64,000 bases of DNA from Acanthaster planci (GCF_001949145.1 NW_019091380.1:1770231-1834230); one strand, 5' to 3'; counted from the stretch's first letter, positions 38,761 to 50,031 are shown. Translations and numbers: made by a program. Notes: a model not told the origin generated them from the letters alone.

Positions 38761-39520
38761 GCTGGCAAGTTAAAATAATGAGTAGGTAAGTATCCAGTAG
38801 GCATGAAGGAAAGGGATGAAGGGGTATTGGCGTATCTTTCAAGTGGTTCCAGACCCACCCGATTATGTCCGTGAATTTGCAATTATTACTGGCCTCATAA
38901 CGTACTGGGCCAGGATTCATTTGTGATTGCCATGGCATCACTAACACCAAGACTGCCAGTGGAGATCGAGTGGGATGTTAAGGGTCAAATACATGCAATC
39001 TATAACTAAATGTGCATTAACGTTTTACGTTTGAACGTGGCCATTCCGTTGTTTGTTCAGGAGACCTATACATGTACTGATGACGTCTCAAAGTGTTAAC
39101 CGCAATGCATTGGTAGGCTAGAATTGGGGGTTATCGCTGTAAACACTGCTATCATAAACATGTAAGTACGAATGTCTCCGTTTCAGAAAGGCAGCTGTTC
39201 AGAGTACATGTTGTTGGTTGAATCTTTTAGGAAATTCCCCCTCACAATTGGAAACGGTAAGATTGCGCCAGTCACTTACTTGTGATGAAAATGCAGCTTG
39301 TACGTGAGCTATTTTTCCTTCTCCTGGCATATGACAACCGGCCCATATTGTATCCCACACGCACCCCGACAGCAGACCGATGTTGCATTCACGGTGTCGT
39401 AACGTAACGTCGGGCGATAACCAGGCAAGGTTGATTATCGCAGATTTTCTAGGTGAAAAAGACCAGCAGTCTCTGTAAGTATCCATGTTAATAACACAAT
39501 CGAGATACATGGCTAGATGA

Positions 39521-40590
39521 CGACCAAGACATGCCTGCCGACCAACTTCCCCATTCCAGATGGTCCACCACGGACAATTTCACCAGGCTGGACAAAAAGA
39601 GGAGCGGGATGAGGCGAAGGTGTTTACTGAGTGCAGGATCGGATCGTCAACATCTGCTCCTTCTTAAGGCCACTTGTCCGCCACAAGTCACAGCCATTGA
39701 GAAGTGTAAATGTAAATAAATATCATTGCCAATCTGTCATGATGACATAATTATTTGTCATTTCTTATGTTTTCTTTTTGCTTATGCATTGTCACTATTG
39801 CAGATGAAATCAGACCTTGCCGGGCAGGCGAGTGACACTGCACAGGCGGAAGCAGCGGCTGCCCAAATTGGCCTTGCAGACATGGAGGAGGATGATGGCC
39901 CCCGAGGATACCCCTTCCACATCGGGAACCAGCACCACCACCAAAATGGGCAAGAAGTGCAAGCAGGATGAGGACCCTACCCTGCAGGCCCTCCACGAAA
40001 ACCTGCTTTAGTCTGGTCAACTGCTAAAGCAGTTGGCTGAACCTGCCCCCCTCAGCAGGGGAGCTACCTTTGCCAACTTCAAGAGGAATTCGCCACTCAC
40101 CATGTATAAGTCAGCTTAAAGTACAGGGTGGCCAAGGCTGCAATTTCGGATGCTGCAATTTTGCCATGTCCGCAAGCTGGACATGGATGACGAATCGTCC
40201 TCGTCCGACGAAGGTGATGATCCTGCTTCTCCTGCTCCTCCTCTACGGTTCCTCGCACCTACTGCCAGCAGACCTGTCAGGCCCAGCTCTGCACCCTCCA
40301 GCCTGACACTTCAGGGCAGTACCAGAAGCACCAGCAGCCACAGCAGTACCAGCTTCAGCCACAGTAGTACCAGCAGCAGAAGCCACATTAGTACCAGCAG
40401 CAGCCACAGTAGTGCCAGCATGCAGCAGCCACAGCAGTACCAGCAGCAGTAGCAGCCACAGAAGTACCAGCAGCAGCCACAACAGTACCAGCAGCAACAG
40501 CCAAAACACTACCAGCAAGCCATCACAGCAGTACCAGCAGCAGCCAGAGCAGTACCAGCAGCAGCAGCTTGGCAACTTCAGCAACCAGTA
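39521..40590 (+). pseudogene. Harbinger-type accessory protein remnant (MADF/SANT-like C-terminal part)
   Basis: The frame from about 39800 reads LHENLL, a TAG replacing Gln, SGQLLKQLAEPAP, TFANFKRNS, then after frame changes DMDDESSSSDEG and Ser/Gln-rich text. The order 'ENLxxSGxLLxxLA...TFANF...DxDxxSSSD' resembles the C-terminal part of the DNA-binding accessory protein of PIF/Harbinger transposons. The convergent transposase remnant just downstream fits this, since the two genes of these elements are often opposed. Stops and frame shifts make it a pseudogene. The N-terminal DNA-binding domain is not clearly visible. Confidence 0.4.
40318..40576. repeat. CAG/CAC-rich minisatellite (accagcagcagccacagcagt units)
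   Basis: Variable units of 'cagcagccacagcagtac' are repeated about 14 times. One frame reads QQPQQYQQQ with a TAG interruption, another is Ser/Thr/His-rich, and the reverse strand gives a Leu/Val/Ala-rich ORF that is an artefact. Confidence 0.8.
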
Positions 40591-41149
40591 AGGCATCTTG
40601 GCGTCACCAACAAGACCTGTCACCCCCAACATCAGCACCGAGATGAACACGCCACCACCAGCAACCAGTGATGACAAGTTAGAGTTTCTGTGCTTTTATA
40701 ACAGGGACCTGTGTATTTCTAAAGTCATTTCAGTTGTTGCCCCAGTCCAATTCCCTATAATATCTTGCCATGTAAATTAAATACCCGTCCTTTGTGCTTT
40801 GCATCACTTATACAAACATAACAAAATTAATGTAAAGTCATTATTATGATGAGATGTAAAGAAATACTCTCCCTTTATAATTTGAAAAACAATGAAAACA
40901 CTCAACACTTGTAAAACAAACAATTTACAATTACACATACACACCACTTAAAGTATTTGAGATGTTTAACAAAAACGTCAAATGTAAAATAAATAACCCT
41001 TATGCCCTCTTTAAAAATTCTAATATGTCTATATCTTTAATCCTTTTAACATGTGCTTCCACACAAAATAAGTGTTATTGTCAGCAAACAAGGTCATATA
41101 TTCATTAAATACAATGACATATGGAGATGTGTTCCTATCACACAAACAA

Positions 41150-41700
41150 GCTACGCCATCCTACCCTGCCATGGTACAGAGCTTGCTTCAGAGTTGACCC
41201 TGTGCCTCAGAAGGTTCATGTGCATTTTTCCTTCCCTGGAGGCTTCATTAGGACCAGTCACCTCGATGGTGTCCCGAACGTTGCGACCCTCTCTCCACGC
41301 TGCAGCCACAAAGTCACGTTCTGCATTCTCTGCCTGGTCCAGCTGTTGGTTCTGGAGCGCTGGTTGCCGGGTTCTCATCAGTATATGAGGAGCACTCAGG
41401 TTGTGACGATGAGCTTCACTGTGGAGGGGTGGTGCTGAATGGTGGTGAGCATCACCTGGAACCTTTTGGCCAGGATGCCAGGGGTATTTTCCACTACCCT
41501 CTTGACACGCAAGAGACGGTAGTTGAAGATCCTTTCTTCTCTGGTAATGCCCTTGCGACTGTAAGGCTTCATTGGGTTGGTCCTCAGGGAGAAAAAAATC
41601 GTCTGAAGGAGGGGACATCCTGGGTGTCGTTGAGGAGAGGCTCAGGATCTGGAAAGCTGATGGTACCATCACCAATGCATTCCTTGGTGATGACAATAGC
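41150..41700 (-). pseudogene. PIF/Harbinger transposase C-terminal fragment
   Basis: On the minus strand, in order and across at least two frame changes: KPYSRKGITREERIFNYRL, then RVKRVVENTPGIL with the third catalytic acidic residue of the DDE nuclease (at about 41471-41530), MLTTIQHHPSTVKLIVTT, MRTRQPALQNQQLD, WREGRN and a final SSVPWQ. This order is diagnostic for PIF/Harbinger nucleases. The N-terminal half with the first two catalytic Asp residues is missing upstream (41.7-42.5 kb), so it is a dead 5'-truncated copy. Confidence 0.75.
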
Positions 41701-41704
41701 TAGC

Positions 41705-42550
41705 CCGTGGTCACAAGATTACTGTGATGTGCGATAATTATTGAGGTTTACAATATAGAGGTTGATTCTGTTGATAACCTCTGATGTGACGTGTGTCATT
41801 TTGGTTGATACTGAGAGCGGTTTTGGTAAAATAACTCTCCGACCCAAGAGTAATAAACCCCCGATAAGCTTCAGGTCACTTGATATGGGTGTGTTTATTG
41901 GTGAACCTTCCTCATTATTTGTTAAACTTATTGAACGAGAGGACCAGAATAAACCAGCTTAGAGTTGTATAAAGCTCGTGTGTGCTCCTACTCACTTCAT
42001 TAATCGTGTCAGGCAGACAGCTTTTTATCCTTACCCATTAGTATACTTCCGACAAATGGGCACGCCTAGAACAACTGTTTTCGTTCGTGACAATCCCACC
42101 CTCCTGCGTGTATAACCGCCACACACTGTCAGCGTTTAATACAACAGAATCGTATACTCAATGTGTATGACACAAATTTATCGTTAAACACACACAAACG
42201 GGGTTATAAAACACTTCCAAAATGAATTAAAATCCTATTACCATAAGTTTAAAATTAACCAGCATGTTCTATGAAAGCTTCCAAGAAAGCTACCGAGAGC
42301 GATTAACTTCCTTTATACCTGGGCCTTGCTCATCAAATACCAGCGGCGAAAGGCATCTCCCACAGGCCACAAAGCCTGGTTGTAGTAAGGATTGTTATTG
42401 GACATATCGGTCCACCATTTCTAAAACAGACATGATGATTCCGCATCGCTCCCTAACCCTTGTCATTACAAATAAGCAGAAATTCCACAGATGGTAAATT
42501 GGTAGTCTATACTGGTTTATCAATAGAGCTAGAGAGTTATAACCTAATGA
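41705..42550. other. No gene recognised
   Basis: Short ORFs only; no conserved motif or repeat end is identified. Confidence 0.4.
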
Positions 42551-42559
42551 ATTAAATCT

Positions 42560-43160
42560 CAGAAGACTATTTCGGGCAGCAGATGTCGAGGTCTAGTCAG
42601 TGCTAGAGGCTTGGCGTGAATTGCATGTGTTGCATATTGGCTTTCGCTACTTCAGGGGAATTGACAGAATTACAGACCACTGCACTCACTTCAGTTAAGG
42701 ACCAGCAGCTGGTTGAGCTTCTCTGCATGGTAGTCTGCTTGATAACATGCCGGAGACGCCTACGTGAAGACAGTGGCTATATGTTATGTCTGAAGCTACA
42801 TGCCCTGCTGCCGAGCTAACCATTGGAGTACGTTTCGTCTTATCACACGTGCCCAGCTTAATCTCACTAGCGGGTGGGGCAGTTGTTGGCATGGTGCCAA
42901 GGCATATCCACGTCGACCTGCATACCCAGCACTCTGCTTCTTTGTGCCCCAGTGCTGCTCGGGAGGGGGACCCCGGAAATTTAGCCGGGGGTCGCAAGAT
43001 GCACTTCCATGAGGAGGCACTGCAGAAGTCTTGCTATATAAGGGGAGAAAGGGGAGACTTACGCTTTCGGTTTCACAGCAGCAGGGTGTGAAGTACTAAC
43101 AACCGCAATAAATACTGGTAAATTGTAAAATACGTTCTCTCTAATAAAGACCAATTTGGT
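42560..43160 (+). mobile_element. Possible solo LTR
   Basis: A TATA box (ctatataagg, 43033-43042) is followed within about 120 bases by two polyadenylation signals (caataaata near 43107 and taataaaga near 43142), preceded by about 450 bases of GC-richer DNA unlike its surroundings. That is the layout of an LTR, but I cannot define TG/CA ends or a target duplication, and a host promoter is possible. Confidence 0.25.
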
Positions 43161-43559
43161 GTACGGTGTGGATGTCTACTGCTTTCGGCCGTTCAAATTG
43201 GTATTGCTAGTTTCATTAGTGCGTTTATACCTCTTGACCTGGTCCGGGCACCTCAAGGGAACTTGTGTTGTTTTCTTTTCTTTTTTTATTTTCTTAGTTG
43301 TCTGTAAGGGAGGTCCTGCCAGACCAGCTAAGCAGGCTTACAGATGTGTACGTCTATATGGAAACTAGTGTCAACATAGGATACATTTACGGTGGTATAA
43401 CGCAGTAAGATACGCCGGTATAATGGAATAGATACTGCAATATGTGACACCATTGCACGGGGACCTATCACAAGTAGTATATCCATATATCGAAATAGCA
43501 CTGGTCATAGTCAGAAAAAAGAGACTTCCACAACGAATTGGTGAATTGCTGGCAGCGAC

Positions 43560-44014
43560 GTCCATTTATAACGTCCATTTCATAGTCGTTTGTGAACGAG
43601 CGAAGCAGAGTTCCTACCAAAGAACCCTCCCAGGCTTTGCTAGGAAATTTGGGCGCTGTCTTGACCCTGTTCGGATAAAGGTGCGGTACATGTCCCACCG
43701 TTAAATGTAGTTCCATTATTAGTCGACCTTATCAGTGCACACCTGCAATACAACCTTACTCGATCTGATTAAGCAGGTGGTGTATAAATAATAAATTTAT
43801 GGAAATATGCAGACCAAGAATTTATAGCTTTCGTTTAGCTGGCCCGGCACTGCGGTTGAGTTTGATTTAAAAATGGAGGAACCGTTCAAACTGAACTAGT
43901 TGGTCATTGCTCTGCAAAAGCAAGAACTTGACATTGATAATCGTCAGCTAGTTTTCAAGGAAAAGGTCGTAACGCATCGGCATAGCACGAGGTTGTTTAA
44001 TTAACATGGGCCCA
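43560..44014 (+). promoter_or_regulatory. Conserved upstream region and TATA box of gene C
   Basis: TATAAATA at 43783-43790 lies in the same 'aagcaggtggtgtataaa' context as in gene B, 232 bases before the conserved ATG. The blocks 'tatgcagaccaaNaatttatagctttNNtttagctggcc' (shared with A) and 'gcatcggcatagcacgagg' (shared with A and B) follow. Confidence 0.5.
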
Positions 44015-44675
44015 ATGTCTGTAGCATTGATTTACACGTTATCGCTCCTTGTGGTGACAGTCCATGCCATTGTCGATGTCAAAGTGGGCATGTTGCACCA
44101 TTGGCCCCAGCATGACACCTTTATTGGTACATTTTACGTTTTTCCGGCCGCCCAAATCGCCTTTGAAACCGTCGCTAAACGCTTGGAAACGGGTCAGTAC
44201 CAGAACTTCAACATGTCCTACGTTAGCACCGATGAGTGCTGCACACGCCCTGTGCGGTCTTCAGGGGCACTAGCCGCGTCCATGTACTACGAACATGGAG
44301 TAGATGCTTTCCTTGGTCCATCCAAGAGCATTGAAATGGCAGCAGTAGCTGATATGGCAGCTTACTGGAATCTCCCGGTAATAACTGCTGCTGCCAGCTC
44401 TTTTCCTCTTGCAGACAAGGCGCGTTTCGCAACCCTGACCCGCACTTTCCCCGTGATGACAGCAACGAGCAAATTCGTGGCTGAGATTTTCCATCAGCAC
44501 CAGTGGACAAATTGTGTACTACTACGGTTCCAGACACCGCGTTTCTTCGACAACATCGTCCCGTCTTCTATTACCACTGCCCTTCAAGCTGCTGGGGTCA
44601 CTGTGGTCGAGGTTTTTGCCGACAACTATAATACTCTTGATCGGGCACTGGAGGAAGCTGCTACGTGGAGTAATG
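44015..44675 (+). CDS. Gene C exon 1 (signal peptide and N-terminal lobe)
   Basis: It carries VDVKVGMLHHWPQHDTF, QIAFETVAKRLETG, NMS sequon, STDECCTRP, GVDAFLGPSKS, and FHQHQWTNCVLLRFQ, where one residue of the B sequence is deleted. It ends in phase 1 at ATG|GTGAGT. Minus-strand ORFs over it are shadows. Confidence 0.82.
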
Positions 44676-47600
44676 GTGAGTGTGGCTCTTTACGGTGAAG
44701 GTTACCTGGCCAAGGCTCCGGACAAAACATTTTTGAGGGAATCAAACAAAAAACTCTAGGGTAAACTCTTATTTTATGGGATCTGATAGATTTGTGGATT
44801 ATTACAATATTTAGGTCAACAATATTTGGGATTGTTTGTAACAAATTGGCAGGTGTATTTGGCAGTGCACAGTAGATGCTTATGTTTTATTGTTCAAATA
44901 ATTACAATTAGCCATGATGTTTAAAAACTAAGGCCGGCGCGATAACCACCCATTACCCAGCTACTGACCCATCTATCTACCTACCCACCGATAGTATCTA
45001 TTGCACGAGTTACGTTGTACGTTTCTTTGTTAAGTTTCGTTATGAGTTTGTTTGTTTGTTTGGTTTTCAGTAATTTTCATTTGTACCTCGTCTGTCCGTG
45101 ACATAATGGTCCATGCCTACCGTCTGGGCTACGAGGCGGACTCATACACGTTTCTGCACTGGTACCCGTTCGAGAGAACGAGTTGGCAGACGAGTTCCCA
45201 GGTAAATAATAACAGAGGTGTATCCAGGATTTTTTTTTCGGTGAGAGGGGTAACTAAATTTAGTCTTCGCTGATGGTGAAGCCATTTAATCGCTATTATT
45301 TCTTTTTAACGTGCAGGAAAAAAAACTCAGACCTGACATAGTTTTTAAATTCTAGGGGGTCTCCCAACCTTAAGATGTAGGCCACTAACATTAAACAAGG
45401 AATAACATTTTCAAAACATCACAAGGAGGAAAGTTGAGCCCCATTCTATGTGAATCCTAGTCTGAGTTATTCTAGGCATTTTACAATAGTAGACACACTT
45501 TCACATTTTATAACATTAAGTGTCAGATCATAATAGGTCCAATTACAATTATAATTAATTTGTATACGAGTGCGTCTGACGTTATTGCTTTTCATGAAAC
45601 TGATCTGAGTGCATTTCTGGCGTAGAAATACCATAATTCTTCGGGTTTCAGCAATTTTAGCTCGACTGAAACAAAGTAAGCAAATATTCTGCACAACATA
45701 TTAGACAAAGATAGGCTATAAAACTGCCCTTGGAGGATTGCAAAACGAGTGTACAAAGCCTTAAGGAACTGAAAATGAGAGCGCAATGCTTAATTTGTAG
45801 AGAAAAATTGGCAAGCTTTGTTTCAGTGTAGGTATACATCCCTGCAGAATTACGAACTGACCAAACCCTAAATGCACTTGTTATAATCTTTTGTTGATTT
45901 TTTTTCTCTGATACATGCCAATCATTTTTCATGTCCACCGTCTTGATGCCGCTCAAACATCACAGTTCAACTATAATTGTTACAAAGCAATTTTCCACCA
46001 ACCGCCCAGTTAATGTGCATTTCCCCTACTCGTTTTAGTTTCAAAACCTTAACAAGGAAGAGACAGAGGCCATGAAGGCGTTAGTCGTCTTGCGCCCACA
46101 GCTTCCGAAGTTCGACGAAACGTACCAGCAATTTCAAAGGAAGTTACAGGAACGCCAGCAGACTTTGTACGGCAAGACTCAGGTCGAGGTATGCCAGCAT
46201 CTGTTGTTTTTGGAACACGTAAATGTAATGTGAAATTTAAACTTTCATGAAATTCCGGACTTGGGATGCATTTACTAGTGCTGCCCAATAACTCAGTAGG
46301 CCTTACCTGAGGCATGCACAGTAAGACTAACGAATCGTTTCCCATGTACGGCAATAATTGATAAACCGATCCGTGAAGCTTTTTTCCCAAGGTGTCTAAC
46401 GATGCACCCCACGACTATGCGGGCTAACTATCAGTAACTGTTAATGAATATTTTGCATATTTATAGTTTTGTATTTTAATTTGAAGTAGTTTGGTATGTT
46501 GCAGTCCTCTGAAATTAATAGTGTCTGGTTTAACAAACACACGCTCAACGTAAGATGGTGGTGAGGTTCCAGAAAAAAAAACAATTCCTGAAAGGTTGAT
46601 GGAAGAACGTGAAAACATTCAGTTGGAATTAGAGGTCATTACTGCGGTTGATACTGCCTTACTAGAGTGCTAACTCAACTTGTAAAATAAAGCCTCGAGG
46701 GTGCACCCATGTTTGTGCACAAATCAATGGATTTTCCAGTGATGTCACAGCGAAAACAATAAACCCATTGCCTGACACCCCTCAAGTTTAAGCCAGAGCG
46801 TTTATAATGATGCCAATATAACGATGATTTTTTCGGATTAGCCCATACCTTAGAAGCAATATAACGCTATGTATATTGTATATAATTTGACACTGAGTTA
46901 CCTAACCTAGGAGCGGAAGAGGTTGCAGAGCCGGTACTCCTGGAACAAAGCTGAAAATGAAATTACCCTGGGAACAAAGTTTTCCTCCTTTGAAACGGGA
47001 TTTCTTCAGAATTACTTCCTCACCTTCTCAGCGTACAGAAAAAAATATATATTTCATAATGGCGCAGACAATGTGAAGACAAGTACTACTTTAAGCATGG
47101 GCAGTCTTCACTTTCCAAAAAATCGTTTTAAAGGTGTTTATTTAGTCTGTGTTAGAGTACATGTATACACCAATTATTTCGGGGCATTTGTAAAATAATT
47201 TGCCAAGTACTAGGCGGTGTTGCTCTTATTAAACTGAAATCTTTCATCCCTTTCAGGCTTGAGGTAAAAACACACATGCAGAATAAAGTCAGTATGCTTT
47301 CTACCCGCAGGATAGCGTTCTGGCTGCGGCCACTCATGATACCGTTCTGATGTATGCAGACGTCATCAATGAGATCGTGGCAGAGGGCGGCGATGTGAGG
47401 GATGGCAGAGCAGTGACTAAAAAGATGTGTAACCGAATGTTTGAAGGTATAGCAACAGCTCACGCATTTGAAATTCCCTCCCATTATCGGTTTGTTGTTG
47501 AGTCACTATAGATGGTAATGCGTCAAGGAATAAATATTGCCTTTGTATACAACGGGACTTAAGATTCTCCTTTAAATGTTTTTTTAATACCCCCAATGCT

Positions 47601-48889
47601 ATCCCCAAGCCGTAGCAGTGGAATTAATGGATCAGGCCTTTTCATGTTTGTGTATGGTGATAGGTTTGACTGGGACCTTCAAGATTGGCAATAATGGGGA
47701 CCGTTTGCTGGTCAGCCAGATGCTGCTAATGACGGGTGACTACCCTGGAAACTTCACTGTATGTAGGACCATCATGTTTTCTTTTCTTCAGGTTTGGTCA
47801 TGCCGAGTAATACGCCATCTCTTGCCAGTTGCTAAGGTCACCGCTAATGGCCGTGCAAAAAACTGGCCATACCGGTGGCGTAAATTTGTGCTAGAAATTG
47901 GGGGACTGGGAAAGGGGGGGGTCCGGTGAAAATTTGAAAAGCAGGGGGGTAGGAGTGACACGATATGACTCTATAGAGGTCGATCTTCATGATATTACTG
48001 TACACCTGTAATTTGTATTCAGAATAGCATATTTATGACTGTTAAATTGCTTCCCTTGTTTGAGTAATATTGAATTCATTTTAGTCCTTGAAAGTCTGAA
48101 AAAATCTTCATAATCCACTTTTATTTGTGCCCACCACGAGAAAGGGAGAGAGGTGATTGGATAGCCCATCTTTCCACCTCAAAAGTGGGTGGCGGTTATA
48201 TACCCCCTTCCCCACGGGATTTACGTCAGTGGGTTACACACTGTTTCCTATGCTCTCACAAGGGACGTTTCAGCCGTTGGAGCCAAGTCCGAGTCCATGG
48301 GTTTGCAACGTCTCAATGGCCTGATCATGACAAGACAGGATCCACTCTGTCTGCCTCGATCCTGGCTGGGTATGACCATAGAAGGACCCGACCCGACTGG
48401 CACTCTTTCAAAAACCCACTCCGGCCCATAGCGAACCCATTGACTAGAAAAGATCTGGTCTGCACTGACCCCACAAGTTGAAGCGCTGCCTTGGTGAAGT
48501 TTTCAATTTAATGTGGCAGGAATTATTTTTTTCCAGGGGATAGTCCCATTAGCCTCCCCCTACACATACATACACACACCCACACACAAGTTCCTAAACG
48601 CCTTCAATCGTGGACTCTCTATTGTTCATCTTTTGTTCATGACCTCCCATATGTTTTGTACACGTTTTCCAACCGTGGACTCTTGGGCAACCGTGGACCC
48701 TATTGTCCCCTATTGTTGTAGGTCCACGATTGAAGGCGTTTACACATTAACACGCACACAAAGAGATGGACCTTACTGTTGGGGTTAGCGCCCCGGGCGG
48801 GGTCGTTTTTGTATCGAAACTCTTTCACTTCTAAAAAATTTCCTCAATTGCAGGTCGCTTTTACGCACGACGAAGCTGCCCATTCCTAA
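44015..48889 (+). CDS. Receptor gene C: secreted natriuretic-peptide-receptor-like ectodomain (six exons)
   Basis: Exons 44015-44675, 45071-45201, 46039-46188, 47311-47446, 47664-47758 and 48854-48889 join to a 402-residue protein. An ATG at 44006 would add MGP; 44015 is chosen because it matches A and B. It has a signal peptide (MSVALIYTLSLLVVTVHA) and the same ANF_receptor fold, and ends VAFTHDEAAHS. Peculiarities: exon 4 has Cys in place of Trp and Met in place of Thr (MCNRMFE), losing the NRT sequon; exon 5 ends GNFT, creating a new sequon; donors of exons 4 and 5 are gtatag and gtatgt rather than gtaggt and gtaagt. The weak exon 4 donor leaves efficient splicing in doubt. Predicted secreted, without membrane or enzyme domain. 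Confidence 0.72.
48595..48742. mobile_element. 148-bp MITE with perfect 21-bp terminal inverted repeats
   Basis: The left end TAAACGCCTTCAATCGTGGA is the exact reverse complement of the right end (48723-48742). TA lies at both outer edges, as expected for Tc1/mariner-like insertions at TA. Inside, 'CGTGGAC' recurs three times and 'ctattgt' three times. The insert sits in gene C intron 5, in a CA-rich tract; gene B intron 5 has no such sequence. Confidence 0.75.
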
Positions 48890-49900
48890 ACATTGACGAG
48901 AGTGGAGATCGGAGACCGATTGTTAACTACCTAGGATGCGTTACTCCCATTTTTTTCTTTAGGCGTTTGTTTCTTTCAACATTCTGGTGTTGGCTAAAAT
49001 TGTTATTTTCAACACATTATTTTAATCCTTTTTGAACTAGTAATCCACTGTTAGAATTCTAGAGGTTGAAAGTAGTTCGATTTTCGACTAAAACTGCAAA
49101 TAATACCAAAACAGTGCACTCCAGTTCAAAATAAGTTTGAATAGATTACGATATTTTCACCAAATTGGGACAGTGGGATAATTTCCTGTAAAAGCATACC
49201 ATTATTCATGTTTATACCGTATGATAACTTAGAATCGTTATATTAGAGGCATTTTCTGTTCACTGCTTCCACTGCTGCAGCCTATACTGTCCGGTAAGGT
49301 ACCCCAACGTCGTAGTCAACGTGTCCAGGACAGCATGTACACGTACATGTATAAACAATGATAGTACACCTTATGCAAACCCTTAGATTTTATGCAAATG
49401 AGGATTTCCATATTCATGAAGAAAACTGTGCTGCCATCACAGGAAGGCTAAATGCCATATTGCTTTGTACTCAAAATGTTCTCCATTTTTAGAGATTTGT
49501 TCCATTAAATGTCCACTTCGCTGATTCATTGTTCGTGTGAATGCCATTACCGAGCATCAACTGTGGGCTCACAGTTTTACAAAAAAACCCTATGCACTGA
49601 GCAATGTGTTACCTGGATGACGTCACAGCACCAGCGCCCTCAAGTAGTATTGGAAATGGTGGAGCTGGTCATTATTTTCCTCCTATAGCTACCCAAGGGT
49701 TAAAGTGATATATGTATATCCCCTTGGGTCCCTACCCAGCCCACCTCATAACTTTGCTTTGCTCATAACTTTGGTGCAGACGGTGTTGCGTACAGGATTT
49801 GCTCGGTCGGTGTTATCATACAATATTTAGGAGGTGACGTCGGTTTGTGGTTGTTTATCGCCTTACTCATAACTTAGGTGCGGGCGACAAATATTTATAT
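48890..49900. repeat. 3' flank of gene C
   Basis: 49020-49350 matches the gene A flank near 18340-19060 ('taatccactgttag', 'gtgtccagNacagc', 'cctatactgtccggtaNggtaccc'). Homology fades before the Polinton-like region. No gene is seen. Confidence 0.55.
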
Positions 49901-50031
49901 CACTAAATAAATAAATAAATGATATATGATATTAAAGACCGTTGAAAATAACAAGTGTGTCAACAACTCAAGAAACTAAATGTTGTCAACGATGCAAAGG
50001 GAAAAACCACTCAGTGAAATTAAACTTTAAG

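Larger units (their letters stand above)
32070..39510. other. 3' flank of gene B, no gene recognised
   Basis: 32740-32870 matches the flank of copy 0, and 38270-38660 matches the unit-end block of copies 0 and A. A single unresolved base lies at 35031. ORFs up to 173 codons (37449-37970) overlap an inverted copy of the repeat block and have no recognisable domain. A minus-strand ORF at 39199-39510 is unassigned. Confidence 0.4.

Noticed and set aside
40243-40677. 144-codon Leu/Val/Ala-rich minus-strand ORF
   Set aside because: It is the reverse complement of the CAG/CAC repeat.
41151-41696. 181-codon minus-strand ORF taken as one protein
   Set aside because: Only its C-terminal part (MRTRQPALQ to SVPWQ) is in the true transposase frame; the first part is a shifted frame of the same pseudogene.
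6596-48889. Full-length receptor guanylate cyclase genes
   Set aside because: No transmembrane, kinase-homology or cyclase exon is seen after exon 6 in any unit before the next unit begins.
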